Origin: an uncultured Eubacteriales bacterium
Lineage (GTDB): Bacteria > Bacillota > Clostridia > Oscillospirales > Acutalibacteraceae
Length of the DNA stretch: 61,095 bases
Assembly (NCBI GenBank): GCA_934476085.1
Contig: CAKSNE010000011.1
Span: 1 to 61,095 of the forward strand
Direction: 5' to 3'
The translations under genes and the position numbers were made by a program. A model generated the notes under the pieces. The model was given only the letters and a program-made list of their open reading frames with translations. It did no database searches and was not told the origin of the DNA. Below are positions 16,169-25,293 of the stretch, one piece after another; the first letter of the stretch is position 1; every line of letters starts with the position of its first letter.

Positions 16169-18943
16169 ATGGTTTCGGTTTTAAAAAACAAACAAGAATC
16201 ACCTTTGAAAAAAGAAAAATTCTTATATAAGCATAGATTTGTGTTTGTCGCATTTTTAGTGCCGTTTTTCTTAATGGTTTACGCTTTTTATTGTGCGGGA
16301 TTTTATCCGTTTGGCGATGAACAGATTATGGTTATTGATATGTGGCATCAATATTTTCCGTTTTTCAAGGTGTTACATGAAAAATTACAGTCGGGTGGCT
16401 CGTTGCTTTACTCGTGGCAAGGCGGTGGCGGTACCAATTTTATAGCACTTATTTCTTACTATGCCGCAAGTCCGCTGTATTTGTTGTCAATATTCTTCCC
16501 AACAGAGTATTTGACAGAAGCAATGGCACTTGTAGTAATTTTGAAAATTGCTTTTGCAGCTGCTTTTATGTATATTTACTTGCGTGAAATGTTTAAGCGT
16601 GATGATCTGGGCATTGCCGCTTTCGCTGTGCTTTATTCGCTTTCGGCTTATGCTATGGGTTATTATTGGTGCTTAATGTGGCTTGATGTTATGGCACTTT
16701 TGCCACTTTGTATTTTAGGACTTAATAAACTTATTGATGAAGGCAAGTTTAGATTATATACTGTATCATTAGGCTTAATGCTTATTACTAACTATTATAT
16801 CGGCGTAATGATGTGTATTTTTATTGCACTTTATTATCCTGTATTATATTTCTCAAGAACAAAAGCAAAAGGTGCAAAACATTGTGCTATTACTACCGGT
16901 AAAGCAGTTTTGTTTTCTGTAATAGGCTGTTGTATTGCTGCGGTTATCCTTATTCCTACATATTTAAGTATGCAAAGTACTTACTATATTGATCAACAAG
17001 GACCTACCGATAACAGTTTTTACAATCCTATATTAGATGTATTTTCTAATATGTTGCCAAATGTTGCACTTACAGTTCGTGGCGGTTTGCCTAATATTTA
17101 TTGTGGCGTAGTATCGTTTATGATGGCAATTTTGTTCCTTGTGTGCAAAAAAATTCCTGCAAAACAAAAGATTTTAAATTGTTCGATTTTAGGCTTGCTT
17201 GTATTAAGTTTTAACTGGAATAAACTTGATTTTATTTGGCATGGTAACCATTTCCCGAATGAATTGCCTTACAGATATTCATTTGTATTTTCGTTTATTA
17301 TTGTAACAATGGCTTGTCAGGCTTATTGTTATTTAAAAGATATTACTCCAAGACAAATAGGTTCTGTTGTAGCCGGCGGTATTTTATATGTAATTATTGC
17401 CGAAAAGCTGTATAAAGACACTTTTGACTATAAAGTAATTTATATTTCAATTTTATTAATTGCACTTTACGGCATAGTTGTTGCTATTTATAAGGCAGGC
17501 AAAGTGAAGCAGGCAATTTGCGGACTTATGCTTTTTGTTGTTGTTTTTGCCGAAATGACAAATTATACAGTAAAATCTGTTGAAGCGGTCGGTAAATCAA
17601 ACAGAACAACATATTATACTGGCTATGATGATGTTCAGGCACTTAAAAACAAGGTTGTGAATGAAGATAAAAACTTCTATAGAATGGAAGTTTATAATAA
17701 CTGGACATGTAACGATCCGGCACTTTACGGTTATAACGGTTTAACTCAATTTTCTTCAGAAATCAACAGTAACGTAACTTCTATGATGGAGTGTTTAGGA
17801 TTAGCTGCCGATCCGGGTTCTAATAGCTTTAGATATTTGGTTCAAACCCCGATTGTAAACTCTATGCTTAATGTAAAATATATTATTGCAAGAGATGAAA
17901 CTATGGAAGATCCTTTGTTTGACGCAATTTATCAAAGCAATAATTCTAATATGTATAAGAGCAAATATCCTTTGTCAATCGGATATATGGTTAAAAGCAC
18001 TATTAAAAAATGGGTTCCACAAACAATGAATCCGCTTGAAACACAAAATGAATATGTTTATTATGCAACAGGCGAAAACAACCGTTTTGTGCTTGAAAAT
18101 ATAACTTCTTATGATGAAGATTTATCTAGCTGTGATAATGGTTCTTTAGGAGAGTATGACGGTTCAGGTGCTTCTGTTACAACAAGTGGCGGATCAACAG
18201 TGGCTCATTTAGCTTTTACCGCTGAAAAAGATTCACCTATTTATATTTATGCTAAAGCTGATAATGCTCAAACTGTATCCGGTAAAATCGGTGAAAACGG
18301 TAAGCAAGTAAAATTTGAAAACAACCGTGGTTGCGTAGCAAGTATTGGTCAAGCTAAAAAAGGCGATACAATTTATCTTGATGTTACTTTTGAAGACGGT
18401 AATGCAAGTTATATTGATTGTTTGGTTTATAGCCTTAATACTGAAGCATGGGATGATGTTTACAATAAGTTAAGTGACGAAATGCTTAATGTTACTGATT
18501 ACAGCGATACAAAAATTGAGGGTACTATAGATGTTAAAGAAGATGGTACAATGATGACATCTATCCCTTATGAAAAAGGCTGGAAAGCTTATGTTGATGG
18601 TGAAAGAGTTGATATAAATGCTATTAATAAAGCGTTTTGTTCAATTGATCTTAAAGCAGGTAAACACACTATTGAATTTAAGTATATTCCTTATGGATTT
18701 GTTCTTGGTAATGTAGTTACTATATTTAGCATTGCGTTATTAATAGCTCTTTACTATGTTGATAAAAACTATAAGAGAAGAAAAGCATTGCTCGCTGAAA
18801 TTGAAAACACTGAGTTTGAGCCTTTGCCGATTAATTCATCCGACGAATTTGTTGAAGAATCCGTGGCTCAAGAAATTGCAAAAAATGCAAACGCTGATAT
18901 TTCAAATGACGATAATTTATCAAAAACGGAAGAAAAAGAATAA
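16169..18943 (+). CDS. YfhO-family GT-C membrane protein
   Basis: This is a roughly 924-residue polytopic membrane protein. An N-terminal block holds about a dozen hydrophobic segments, a large extracytoplasmic beta-rich region follows (about 480-860), and one membrane segment precedes an acidic cytosolic tail. The first loop has acidic residues after the first membrane segment (FGDEQIMVIDMWHQYFPFF), the usual catalytic area of GT-C enzymes, and YYWCLMWLDVM follows. YfhO-type proteins glycosylate envelope polymers such as lipoteichoic acid. I chose ATG 16169 because AAGGAG precedes it; the ATG at 16133 lies before the predicted transcription start. Substrate is unknown. Confidence 0.85.
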   Translation: MVSVLKNKQESPLKKEKFLYKHRFVFVAFLVPFFLMVYAFYCAGFYPFGDEQIMVIDMWHQYFPFFKVLHEKLQSGGSLLYSWQGGGGTNFIALISYYAASPLYLLSIFFPTEYLTEAMALVVILKIAFAAAFMYIYLREMFKRDDLGIAAFAVLYSLSAYAMGYYWCLMWLDVMALLPLCILGLNKLIDEGKFRLYTVSLGLMLITNYYIGVMMCIFIALYYPVLYFSRTKAKGAKHCAITTGKAVLFSVIGCCIAAVILIPTYLSMQSTYYIDQQGPTDNSFYNPILDVFSNMLPNVALTVRGGLPNIYCGVVSFMMAILFLVCKKIPAKQKILNCSILGLLVLSFNWNKLDFIWHGNHFPNELPYRYSFVFSFIIVTMACQAYCYLKDITPRQIGSVVAGGILYVIIAEKLYKDTFDYKVIYISILLIALYGIVVAIYKAGKVKQAICGLMLFVVVFAEMTNYTVKSVEAVGKSNRTTYYTGYDDVQALKNKVVNEDKNFYRMEVYNNWTCNDPALYGYNGLTQFSSEINSNVTSMMECLGLAADPGSNSFRYLVQTPIVNSMLNVKYIIARDETMEDPLFDAIYQSNNSNMYKSKYPLSIGYMVKSTIKKWVPQTMNPLETQNEYVYYATGENNRFVLENITSYDEDLSSCDNGSLGEYDGSGASVTTSGGSTVAHLAFTAEKDSPIYIYAKADNAQTVSGKIGENGKQVKFENNRGCVASIGQAKKGDTIYLDVTFEDGNASYIDCLVYSLNTEAWDDVYNKLSDEMLNVTDYSDTKIEGTIDVKEDGTMMTSIPYEKGWKAYVDGERVDINAINKAFCSIDLKAGKHTIEFKYIPYGFVLGNVVTIFSIALLIALYYVDKNYKRRKALLAEIENTEFEPLPINSSDEFVEESVAQEIAKNANADISNDDNLSKTEEKE

Positions 18944-18956
18944 AACAAATAAACAG

Positions 18957-18995
18957 AAAAAACCGATTGAGTAGTTATTACTCAATCGGTTTTGT
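18957..18995. terminator. Bidirectional terminator after the YfhO gene
   Basis: A 13-bp stem (18961-18973 with 18979-18991) is flanked by A and T runs. It lies between the plus-strand YfhO gene and the converging secreted-protein gene. Confidence 0.8.
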
Positions 18996-19005
18996 TATAT
19001 CCAAT

Positions 19006-20511
19006 TTAGATTTTTACTGTTTTGACAGCGGTCCATTTACTAAATGACTTTTTGCCTTTTGAAAATGCTCTGACTTGAATTTTGCATTTACCTTTTTTAA
19101 GTTTTTTAATAGTTACCGTTGTTGATTTTTTAGTGTTAAATGTTTTTATAATCCATTTGCCTTTAACTTTATATCTAACCTGAAAACCAACTGCATTTTT
19201 AACAGAAGTATATTTAATTTTCAAGTATTTCTTTCTAAGAAATTTCTTCTTTGAAATAATTTTAATCTTTGGTGTTTTTAAAATGACTTTTGAAACAGTT
19301 GTAGGTTTTGTTGCAGTTGGTTTTGTAGGAGTTGTAGGAATTGTAGGGTTAGTAGGATTAGTAGGAGTAATTGGGTTTATCGGAGTGCCTTTTGGTAAAA
19401 ATCCTACATAGTTACTCTTCATTATATGAGAGTAGTTGAAGTGAGAAAATACTTCTGTGTATCCTGAGTTTTCAGGGAAGTTAAAGTCTTGGACTTGCAT
19501 TTTATCTATTTCTTTCATAAATGCTTTTCCGTTTGACTCAATTATATCAAAGAATTTAATATATTTTGTTTCTACACCGTTGTTGTTGTAAGAATAAAAT
19601 CCAAAACCGTACTCCTTGTTGTCTTTTTTGGCTATATAATAACTTTTTGAAGTAAAATCATTTTCTTCAAGACAATTAATTTTGCCGAGTAAATCGTTTT
19701 TTGTATATTCATTCGGAATTGTATCATAATCACCGATATAGGTTAATAAGTAGCCTGCATTTTCGTAATAAGTAGCTTCAAATAATTTATAATATTCGGT
19801 ATACGAAGTGAAGTCTTCGTTCCAATTTTGATATAATACAAAAGTATATATTTTATCACTGTCGGCTTTTTTATAGGAGTCTATTTCATTAAATGAAGAT
19901 AAATCAATACCATCAACAGTTTTTGGCATTTGATAAGAAGTTGTTTCCGGAGTTAAATTATTGTCTATGACACCTTCGGTAGAAATAGCACCATTGTTGA
20001 TAGTTGTACCGGAAATGCAAACTGCATTTGCTGTAAATGAATAAACCTTTACTGTTGTTTCCGATGAAACGCTTAATGTGGAATCTGAATCTTCAGCCAT
20101 CAACGCTATGCCGAAATTTGCAATTTTGTCTTGGTTGATGGTTAATTCGCCATTTCCTAAGAATTTAACCGAACCACCGTAACCAAAGCCCCATACTCTA
20201 ATAGTTTGCAAAGAGTTTTTTCCGACAACTTTAATTTTAAAATCGTCACCCATTTCATTGCAATCTAATTGACATAGCTTTTGATTATAATTATTAAGTG
20301 TAAGAGTGTTTGTATCTCGGTCATAAGTAACGCCCGATATTGTTGTAAGATCTTGGCTTGTAGCATTATAAATGCTTTTGTAAGTCTTTCCGTCTTCTGC
20401 TAACGAAATGTAAGAACTTACACCGCTGGGACCGCTTTTAGCCGATACTGAAAACGGAATAATGCTTAGCATAAGAAATGTGATTAGTATTAAAGAAGTT
20501 GTTTTTTTCAT
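19006..20511 (-). CDS. Secreted protein with Pro/Thr linker and C-terminal Fn3-like domain
   Basis: This is about 501 residues. A signal peptide ends near VSAKSG. The N-terminal region is beta-rich (SGVTYDRDTNTLTLNNY, as in carbohydrate-binding-like repeats of gut Firmicutes), and the middle is unassigned. A Pro/Thr linker (NPTNPTIPTTPTKPT) leads into a lysine-rich C-terminal domain (GFQVRYKVKGKW, KCKIQVRAFSKGKKSFSKW) typical of Fn3-like modules in secreted clostridial proteins. I chose ATG 20511 because AGGAGG lies seven bases upstream; an in-frame ATG at 20571 lacks one. It is divergent from the double-HTH regulator, its possible controller. Ligand is unknown. Confidence 0.75.
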   Translation of the reverse strand: MKKTTSLILITFLMLSIIPFSVSAKSGPSGVSSYISLAEDGKTYKSIYNATSQDLTTISGVTYDRDTNTLTLNNYNQKLCQLDCNEMGDDFKIKVVGKNSLQTIRVWGFGYGGSVKFLGNGELTINQDKIANFGIALMAEDSDSTLSVSSETTVKVYSFTANAVCISGTTINNGAISTEGVIDNNLTPETTSYQMPKTVDGIDLSSFNEIDSYKKADSDKIYTFVLYQNWNEDFTSYTEYYKLFEATYYENAGYLLTYIGDYDTIPNEYTKNDLLGKINCLEENDFTSKSYYIAKKDNKEYGFGFYSYNNNGVETKYIKFFDIIESNGKAFMKEIDKMQVQDFNFPENSGYTEVFSHFNYSHIMKSNYVGFLPKGTPINPITPTNPTNPTIPTTPTKPTATKPTTVSKVILKTPKIKIISKKKFLRKKYLKIKYTSVKNAVGFQVRYKVKGKWIIKTFNTKKSTTVTIKKLKKGKCKIQVRAFSKGKKSFSKWTAVKTVKI

Positions 20512-20596
20512 AATTTGCCTCCTAAAAATATGTATTTCAGTAAATATATTTTTACTAATTTTATTATACATTTTTATAACATTGCGGTGCGATTAT

Positions 20597-20648
20597 TTGA
20601 CAATTAGTCATTGACAAAATTGACAATTTTATGTTTTTAATATATAAT
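20597..20648 (+). promoter_or_regulatory. Promoter with triple TTGACA upstream of the HTH gene
   Basis: TTGACA (20620-20625) and TATAAT (20643-20648) are 17 bases apart, a perfect sigma-A promoter. Two further TTGACA copies lie at 20597 and 20611. They may be part of an operator, possibly for the regulator itself, or simply AT-rich chance. Confidence 0.7.
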
Positions 20649-20693
20649 TTTGATGTATAATTTATTTGAAATAATTTTTAGGAGTTGAGTTTT

Positions 20694-22421
20694 ATGAGTT
20701 TTAGCGAAATGCTTGAGTATTATCTCGATGAATTAGATATTACCGCAAAAGAATTGTCAGACAAAAGTGGGCTTTCTGCATCAATAATCAGTAGATATAA
20801 AAACGCTGAGAGATTGCCAAATAAAAACTCTGTTATTGCAATCTCAAATGGACTTAAAATAATAACGAGCGAAAAGCAAAACAAAAATATAGATATTAAT
20901 GAAATTGAATTAAAACTCTTGAGAACAATTAATTTTGAAAAATATGACATTTCAAGCGTAATTAAAAACTTTAATTTATTGATTGAAAGCCTTGAAATTA
21001 AAATTAATAAATTAGCTAAGGCGACTAATTATGATCCGTCTTATATTTCAAGAATAAGAACAAACAAAAGAGCACCTAAAAATTTGGATAAGTTTTTTAA
21101 TGACGCATTAAAATTCATTTGCGAAACTTATAACGATGAAAAAAGCATTGCAATTTTATGTGATTTAATTGATTGTAATCAAAATGAAATTGATAATTTT
21201 AACAAATGTTTTGAAAGGTTAAAACTCTGGCTTTTTTCTAAAAATGATACATCTAACAGCGAAGTAGGCACATTTTTAAAGAAACTTGATGATTTTGATT
21301 TAAATGAGTTTATCCGTTCTATTCATTTTGATACTTTGAAAGTACCAAAAGTGCCGTTTATTTTGCCAACATCAAAAAATTATTATTCGCTTGAAGGAAT
21401 GAAACAGGCAGAACTGGATTTTTTAAAAGCAACTGTTTTATCAAAATCCAATGATCGAGTTTTTATGTATAGCAATATGCAAATGGACGATATGGCTAAA
21501 GATTTGGATTTTTCAAAAAAGTGGATGTTTGGTGTTGCTTTAATGCTTAAAAAAGGTCTGCATTTGGATATGATACATAATCTTAATCGTCCTTTTAACG
21601 AAATGATGCTAGGTCTTGAAAGCTGGATGCCGATTTATATGACAGGTCAGATTACACCTTATTATATAAAAGGCGAAAATGACAATGTTTTCAGCTGTTT
21701 AAATTATTGTTCGGGTGCAGCGGCACTTTACGGTGAGTGTATTGTAGGACATCATAAAGACGGCAAATATTATTTATCAAAATCACAAACAGAAGTTAGT
21801 TATTATCGAAAAAAAGCTGATTTTATCTTGCAAAAAGCAAGTTCGCTTATGGATATTTACGATGTATCAAGACAAGATGAGTTTAATTCATTTTTAACTA
21901 AAAGTGCTGAAATACACGCTGAAAGAAATAATATTTTAACTGCTCCGCCGATTTATACGCTTGATATTGAATTGCTTGATGAAATTTTGGTCGAAAATAA
22001 TATTTCTCAAGAAGACAAAGAAAAAATAAAAAACGAAGTCGTAAAATCAAAGTTGTTATTTAATAAAATTATTGAAAACAATAAAATGACGGACAGTTTA
22101 ACAGTTCTTTCAAAAGATGAATTTTATAGTAATAATGTTAATTTGTCATTATCAACATTGTTTTATGAAAAAGATATTAAATATACTTACGAGCAATATC
22201 AAAAGCATATTAATCTTACAAATGAACAAAGTAAAATAAGTAAAAACTATTCGTTTGTAACTGATAATAAAAAAGGTTTTAATAATATTGAAATTAGTAT
22301 TTTGAAAAATAAATGGGTTGTTATTTCAAAAAATAAATCGCCGGCAATTCATTTTGTTATTAAACATAAAAAACTGCTAAATGCAATCAGTAATTTAGTA
22401 ATCCCAATAGTAGAAGAGTAA
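20694..22421 (+). CDS. Double-HTH (XRE-like) regulator with large unknown C-terminal domain
   Basis: This is 575 residues. An XRE-type HTH lies near residues 5-60 (ITAKELSDKSGLSASIISRY). A second HTH-like segment is near 100-135 (INKLAKATNYDPSYISRIR). The roughly 400-residue C-terminal part has no membrane segment and no family I recognise. It includes KGLHLDMIHNLNRPF and ESWMPIYMTGQITPYY, loosely reminiscent of degenerate phospholipase-D-like sensor domains in some regulators; that is speculation. ATG 20694 follows GGAG at nine bases. Its own consensus promoter and terminator make it a single-gene unit. It may regulate the divergent secreted-protein gene. Confidence 0.7.
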   Translation: MSFSEMLEYYLDELDITAKELSDKSGLSASIISRYKNAERLPNKNSVIAISNGLKIITSEKQNKNIDINEIELKLLRTINFEKYDISSVIKNFNLLIESLEIKINKLAKATNYDPSYISRIRTNKRAPKNLDKFFNDALKFICETYNDEKSIAILCDLIDCNQNEIDNFNKCFERLKLWLFSKNDTSNSEVGTFLKKLDDFDLNEFIRSIHFDTLKVPKVPFILPTSKNYYSLEGMKQAELDFLKATVLSKSNDRVFMYSNMQMDDMAKDLDFSKKWMFGVALMLKKGLHLDMIHNLNRPFNEMMLGLESWMPIYMTGQITPYYIKGENDNVFSCLNYCSGAAALYGECIVGHHKDGKYYLSKSQTEVSYYRKKADFILQKASSLMDIYDVSRQDEFNSFLTKSAEIHAERNNILTAPPIYTLDIELLDEILVENNISQEDKEKIKNEVVKSKLLFNKIIENNKMTDSLTVLSKDEFYSNNVNLSLSTLFYEKDIKYTYEQYQKHINLTNEQSKISKNYSFVTDNKKGFNNIEISILKNKWVVISKNKSPAIHFVIKHKKLLNAISNLVIPIVEE

Positions 22422-22459
22422 AAAAATCCGATTATCATAATGGTAATCGGATTTTTTTT
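22422..22459 (+). terminator. Terminator after the double-HTH gene
   Basis: The stem at 22422-22434 pairs with 22444-22456, with an eight-T tail. Confidence 0.85.
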
Positions 22460-22567
22460 AATATAACTAATTTGTGTTTTTGTACTATTATCGGAAAAAG
22501 TTGATTTTTCTTAATTCTTTTGTTATTATATAATTAAAAAGGAGTATTTATTAATAAAAATTGATAT

Positions 22568-23899
22568 ATGAGAATACAATTATCGGATCATTTTACTTAT
22601 AAAAAACTATTTAGATTTACGCTACCAACAATAACAATGATGATTTTCACATCAATTTACGGTGTTGTTGATGGCTTTTTTGTTTCAAATTTTGCGGGTA
22701 AAACTTCATTCGCAGCTATCAATCTTATTATGCCGTTTGTTATGATTTTAGGCGGAATGGGATTTATGGTTGGTACAGGTGGTACTGCTCTTGTATCAAG
22801 AGTTTTGGGCGAAGGCAACAAAGACAAGGCAAATAGATATTTTTCAATGATGATTTATCTGACTTTACTTTTAGGCATAGTATTGACTGTTTTTGGTGTT
22901 ATCTTTATGCGTCCTATTGCCGAGTCGCTTGGTGCAACTGATGCTATGATGGAATCTTGCGTAACTTATGGACGCATTGTTATAGGTTTTACTGCTGCCT
23001 TTATGTTGCAAAATGTATTTCAAAGCTTTTTAATAACAGCTGAAAAGCCAAAATTAGGCTTGCTTGCAACAATAGCAGCAGGTTGTACTAATATGGCACT
23101 TGATGCTTTGTTTGTAGGTGTTTTTACTTGGGGTGTTGCAGGTGCTGCTATTGCAACCGGTATCAGTCAATGCGTTGGTGGCGTTTTCCCGCTCATTTAT
23201 TTTATTAGAAAAAACGACAGCCTACTTCAGTTAAAATTAACTAAGTTTGAGTTAAAACCAATTTTAAAAGCACTTGGTAACGGTTCTTCAGAGTTGATGA
23301 GCAACATTTCTTCGTCAGTAGTTAGTATGGTTTATAACTTTCAACTTTTAAAATATATTGGTGAAAACGGTGTTTCGGCTTTTGGCGTTTTAATGTATGT
23401 TCAGTTTATTTTTATTGCAATTTATATTGGCTATTCTATCGGAACAACTCCTATAATAGGCTATAATTATGGTTCAGAAAACCATAATGAACTTAAAAAT
23501 ATGTTAAAAAAGAGTATTAAACTTATGAGCATTGCCGGAATTATTTTATCTGCTCTTGCTTTTGTTTTATCCGGCCCGCTTGCAAAGATTTTTGTAGGCT
23601 ATGATAAAGAGCTGTTTGAATTAACTCATCGTGCTTTTAAGCTGTTTTCGTTATCCTTTATTTTTTCAGGTTTTAATATTTTCACATCATCATTCTTTAC
23701 AGGACTTAACAACGGTGCTGTTTCGGCTGCAATTTCATTTTTAAGAACGCTTTTATTCCAAACATCATCGGTATTGGTATTACCTATGATTTTAGGTGTT
23801 GATGGTATTTGGTTAGCAATTACTGTTGCTGAAGTAGCCGCCTGTATAATTTCAATTTCATTCTTGATTGCAAAACACAAAAAATATAAATACTTTTAA
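22568..23899 (+). CDS. MATE family efflux transporter
   Basis: The 443-residue protein has twelve hydrophobic segments and the MATE features IYGVVDGFFVSNFAG and GTGGTALVSRVLGEG in the first half, with a related second half. It would export cationic drugs or metabolites using Na+ or H+. The N-terminus MRIQLSDHFTYKKL is typical of the family, so ATG 22568 seems right. However, the only GGAG lies 23 bases upstream, farther than usual, and an in-frame stop at 22562 rules out an earlier start. Translation may be weak or depend on RNA folding. Confidence 0.93.
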   Translation: MRIQLSDHFTYKKLFRFTLPTITMMIFTSIYGVVDGFFVSNFAGKTSFAAINLIMPFVMILGGMGFMVGTGGTALVSRVLGEGNKDKANRYFSMMIYLTLLLGIVLTVFGVIFMRPIAESLGATDAMMESCVTYGRIVIGFTAAFMLQNVFQSFLITAEKPKLGLLATIAAGCTNMALDALFVGVFTWGVAGAAIATGISQCVGGVFPLIYFIRKNDSLLQLKLTKFELKPILKALGNGSSELMSNISSSVVSMVYNFQLLKYIGENGVSAFGVLMYVQFIFIAIYIGYSIGTTPIIGYNYGSENHNELKNMLKKSIKLMSIAGIILSALAFVLSGPLAKIFVGYDKELFELTHRAFKLFSLSFIFSGFNIFTSSFFTGLNNGAVSAAISFLRTLLFQTSSVLVLPMILGVDGIWLAITVAEVAACIISISFLIAKHKKYKYF

Positions 23900-23910
23900 T
23901 TTTTAAATAA

Positions 23911-23943
23911 AAATACCAATCGGTAAATCCGATTGGTATTTTA
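23911..23943. terminator. Bidirectional terminator between MATE and anti-sigma genes
   Basis: A 12-bp perfect stem (23912-23923 with 23929-23940) has loop TAAAT and T/A runs on both sides. Confidence 0.8.
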
Positions 23944-23954
23944 AAAATTATATT

Positions 23955-24287
23955 TTATTTTTTGCCTTTCCAAATATATCTTGCTACAGATAAAGTGATA
24001 AATACTGACGATAAAATTGCAGCAGAGAATAGTATATCTCTCATTAAGCTTTTGATTTTCAATCTTTTAGCTAAATCATTATAATTTTTTTCACTTTCAT
24101 AATGATAATCATCACTTGCAAAAGCACTCTTTGTATCAGCCTCTAAATTTTCATAGCTTTTATAATATTTTCTACAACTAGGGCATTCGCTTAAATGCTC
24201 ATTGATTTCATTTACGGTAGTTTCACTTAAACAATTGTCATTGTAAAGTGCAACATAATCTTTAACATTTTCACAGTTCAAACTCAT
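23955..24287 (-). CDS. Zinc-finger (zf-HC2) anti-sigma factor
   Basis: This is about 110 residues. The N-terminal HC2 zinc motif is NEHLSECPSCRKYY (His-x3-Cys-x2-Cys). One C-terminal membrane segment (about 83-104) is followed by a basic tail. Such proteins hold their ECF sigma factor at the membrane until a signal arrives. I chose ATG 24287 because AAAGGAGA precedes it. It overlaps the end of the sigma gene by 17 bases, giving translational coupling and a matched pair. Confidence 0.88.
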   Translation of the reverse strand: MSLNCENVKDYVALYNDNCLSETTVNEINEHLSECPSCRKYYKSYENLEADTKSAFASDDYHYESEKNYNDLAKRLKIKSLMRDILFSAAILSSVFITLSVARYIWKGKK

Positions 24288-24777
24288 CTTGAATCTCCTT
24301 TGCAATTGCGTTTTTAGCTCTGAAAAATGTAACTTTTGCAGAGCTTTCACTTATATTAAGCGAATTTGCTATCTCTTTGAAAGATAAATCAGCGTAGATA
24401 CGAAGTATAACAACATCGTACTGCATTTTTGGTAATTTGTCAATAATTTCTTTGATGAAAAAACTCATTTCACGCTTTGTGATTTCATCATTTGATTTTG
24501 AAACCATTTCATCGGCACAAATTTCATAAATGTACTGACCTTCAAATGCAAAAGTCTGATTAGTCTTTTTAATATGTCTGTAATAACACCTTTTTGCAAT
24601 TGTTGCGAGCCAGGTGAAAACATCGCTGTTGCCTTTAAACTTTGAAAAAGATGAAAATGCTTGATAAAATGTTTCTTGGGTTAAATCTTCCGATAAATCA
24701 TAGTCACCCGTCATTTTATAAAGGAAAGAAAATACTCTTTTAAAGTAGGCATTATATAGTTTTTCAAAATCTTCCAA
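24271..24777 (-). CDS. ECF-type RNA polymerase sigma factor
   Basis: The 168-residue protein has sigma region 2 (YDLSEDLTQETFYQAF, near 25-45) and region 4 with HTH (DLSFKEIANSLNISESSAKV). There is no region 1.1 or 3, so it is an ECF factor. It starts at TTG 24777 about eight bases after GAGG. It is coupled to the downstream zf-HC2 anti-sigma. Targets are unknown; self-regulation is likely. Confidence 0.92.
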   Translation of the reverse strand: MEDFEKLYNAYFKRVFSFLYKMTGDYDLSEDLTQETFYQAFSSFSKFKGNSDVFTWLATIAKRCYYRHIKKTNQTFAFEGQYIYEICADEMVSKSNDEITKREMSFFIKEIIDKLPKMQYDVVILRIYADLSFKEIANSLNISESSAKVTFFRAKNAIAKEIQDEFEL

Positions 24778-24834
24778 AAAAAGTACCTCGAAAAAATTTT
24801 TTAATAATTTTTTGTAACCATTTGCTTGAAAATT

Positions 24835-24858
24835 AACACTAACTTTACAGTAAGTGTT
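24835..24858. promoter_or_regulatory. 24-bp inverted repeat between sigma and acpP genes
   Basis: Arms AACACT-A-ACT and AGT-A-AGTGTT are symmetric around TTAC with one A/A mismatch. It lies between the divergent ECF sigma and acpP genes and is a candidate operator for either. Confidence 0.4.
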
Positions 24859-24893
24859 TTTATAAGCCTAAAACCGATTATTTGTATAAATTA

Positions 24894-24934
24894 TATAATA
24901 AATTGGCTTTTTCAATGTTAACAAATTGTTAACA
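24894..24934 (+). promoter_or_regulatory. acpP promoter -10 and tandem TGTTAACA operator candidate
   Basis: TATAAT at 24894-24899 is a likely -10, although its -35 is poor. Downstream, the self-complementary octamer TGTTAACA occurs at 24916-24923 and 24927-24934. The centres are 11 bp apart, one helical turn, forming a 19-bp palindrome in the expected start region. This suits a repressor of fatty-acid synthesis, though it does not obviously match the FapR or FabT consensus. Confidence 0.5.
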
Positions 24935-25005
24935 AGTCTATTAAATTCAATAAGATTTAATCCGAGAAATCGGTTAAAAAATATAACAAAAGGAGAAATT
25001 CAATC

Positions 25006-25221
25006 ATGGTAGAAGAGAAAGTAATTGAACTTTTGAAAGAAAAAGTAGACGAGGAGAACATTACTTCTGAAACTAAATTCGCTGACCTTGGTATTGATTC
25101 ACTTGATATTGCTGAATTAATTATGAACATTGAAGACGAATTTGACATTGAGATGGAAATGGACGCTTCTTTACAAACTGTTGGTGATGTTGTAAACAAA
25201 ATCAACGAAATCAAAGGTTAA
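25006..25221 (+). CDS. acpP: Acyl carrier protein
   Basis: The 71-residue acidic protein has the phosphopantetheine site in LGIDSLDIAELI (Ser near 35). It carries growing acyl chains in type II fatty-acid synthesis. It is the first gene of the operon, with a strong AAAGGAG site, and is followed by a hairpin that may stabilise its mRNA segment. Confidence 0.96.
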   Translation: MVEEKVIELLKEKVDEENITSETKFADLGIDSLDIAELIMNIEDEFDIEMEMDASLQTVGDVVNKINEIKG

Positions 25222-25233
25222 TCTTTTTTAAAA

Positions 25234-25263
25234 TTTACGGCACTAAGAAATTAGTGCCGTAAA
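25234..25263 (+). repeat. Intercistronic hairpin between acpP and fabK
   Basis: A perfect 13-bp stem (25234-25246 with 25251-25263) has a GAAA tetraloop and no T-run after it on the plus strand. It is probably not a terminator but an mRNA processing or stabilising element, allowing acpP to exceed the downstream enzymes. Confidence 0.6.
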
Positions 25264-25293
25264 AAAAGACCTGATTTGAAAGGATGTAGACAA

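Noticed and set aside
19300..19390. Tandem DNA repeat or possible CRISPR-like pattern
   Set aside because: The repeated GTAGGA/TTAGTAGG units encode a Pro/Thr linker inside a coding frame; they are short, imperfect and without spacers.
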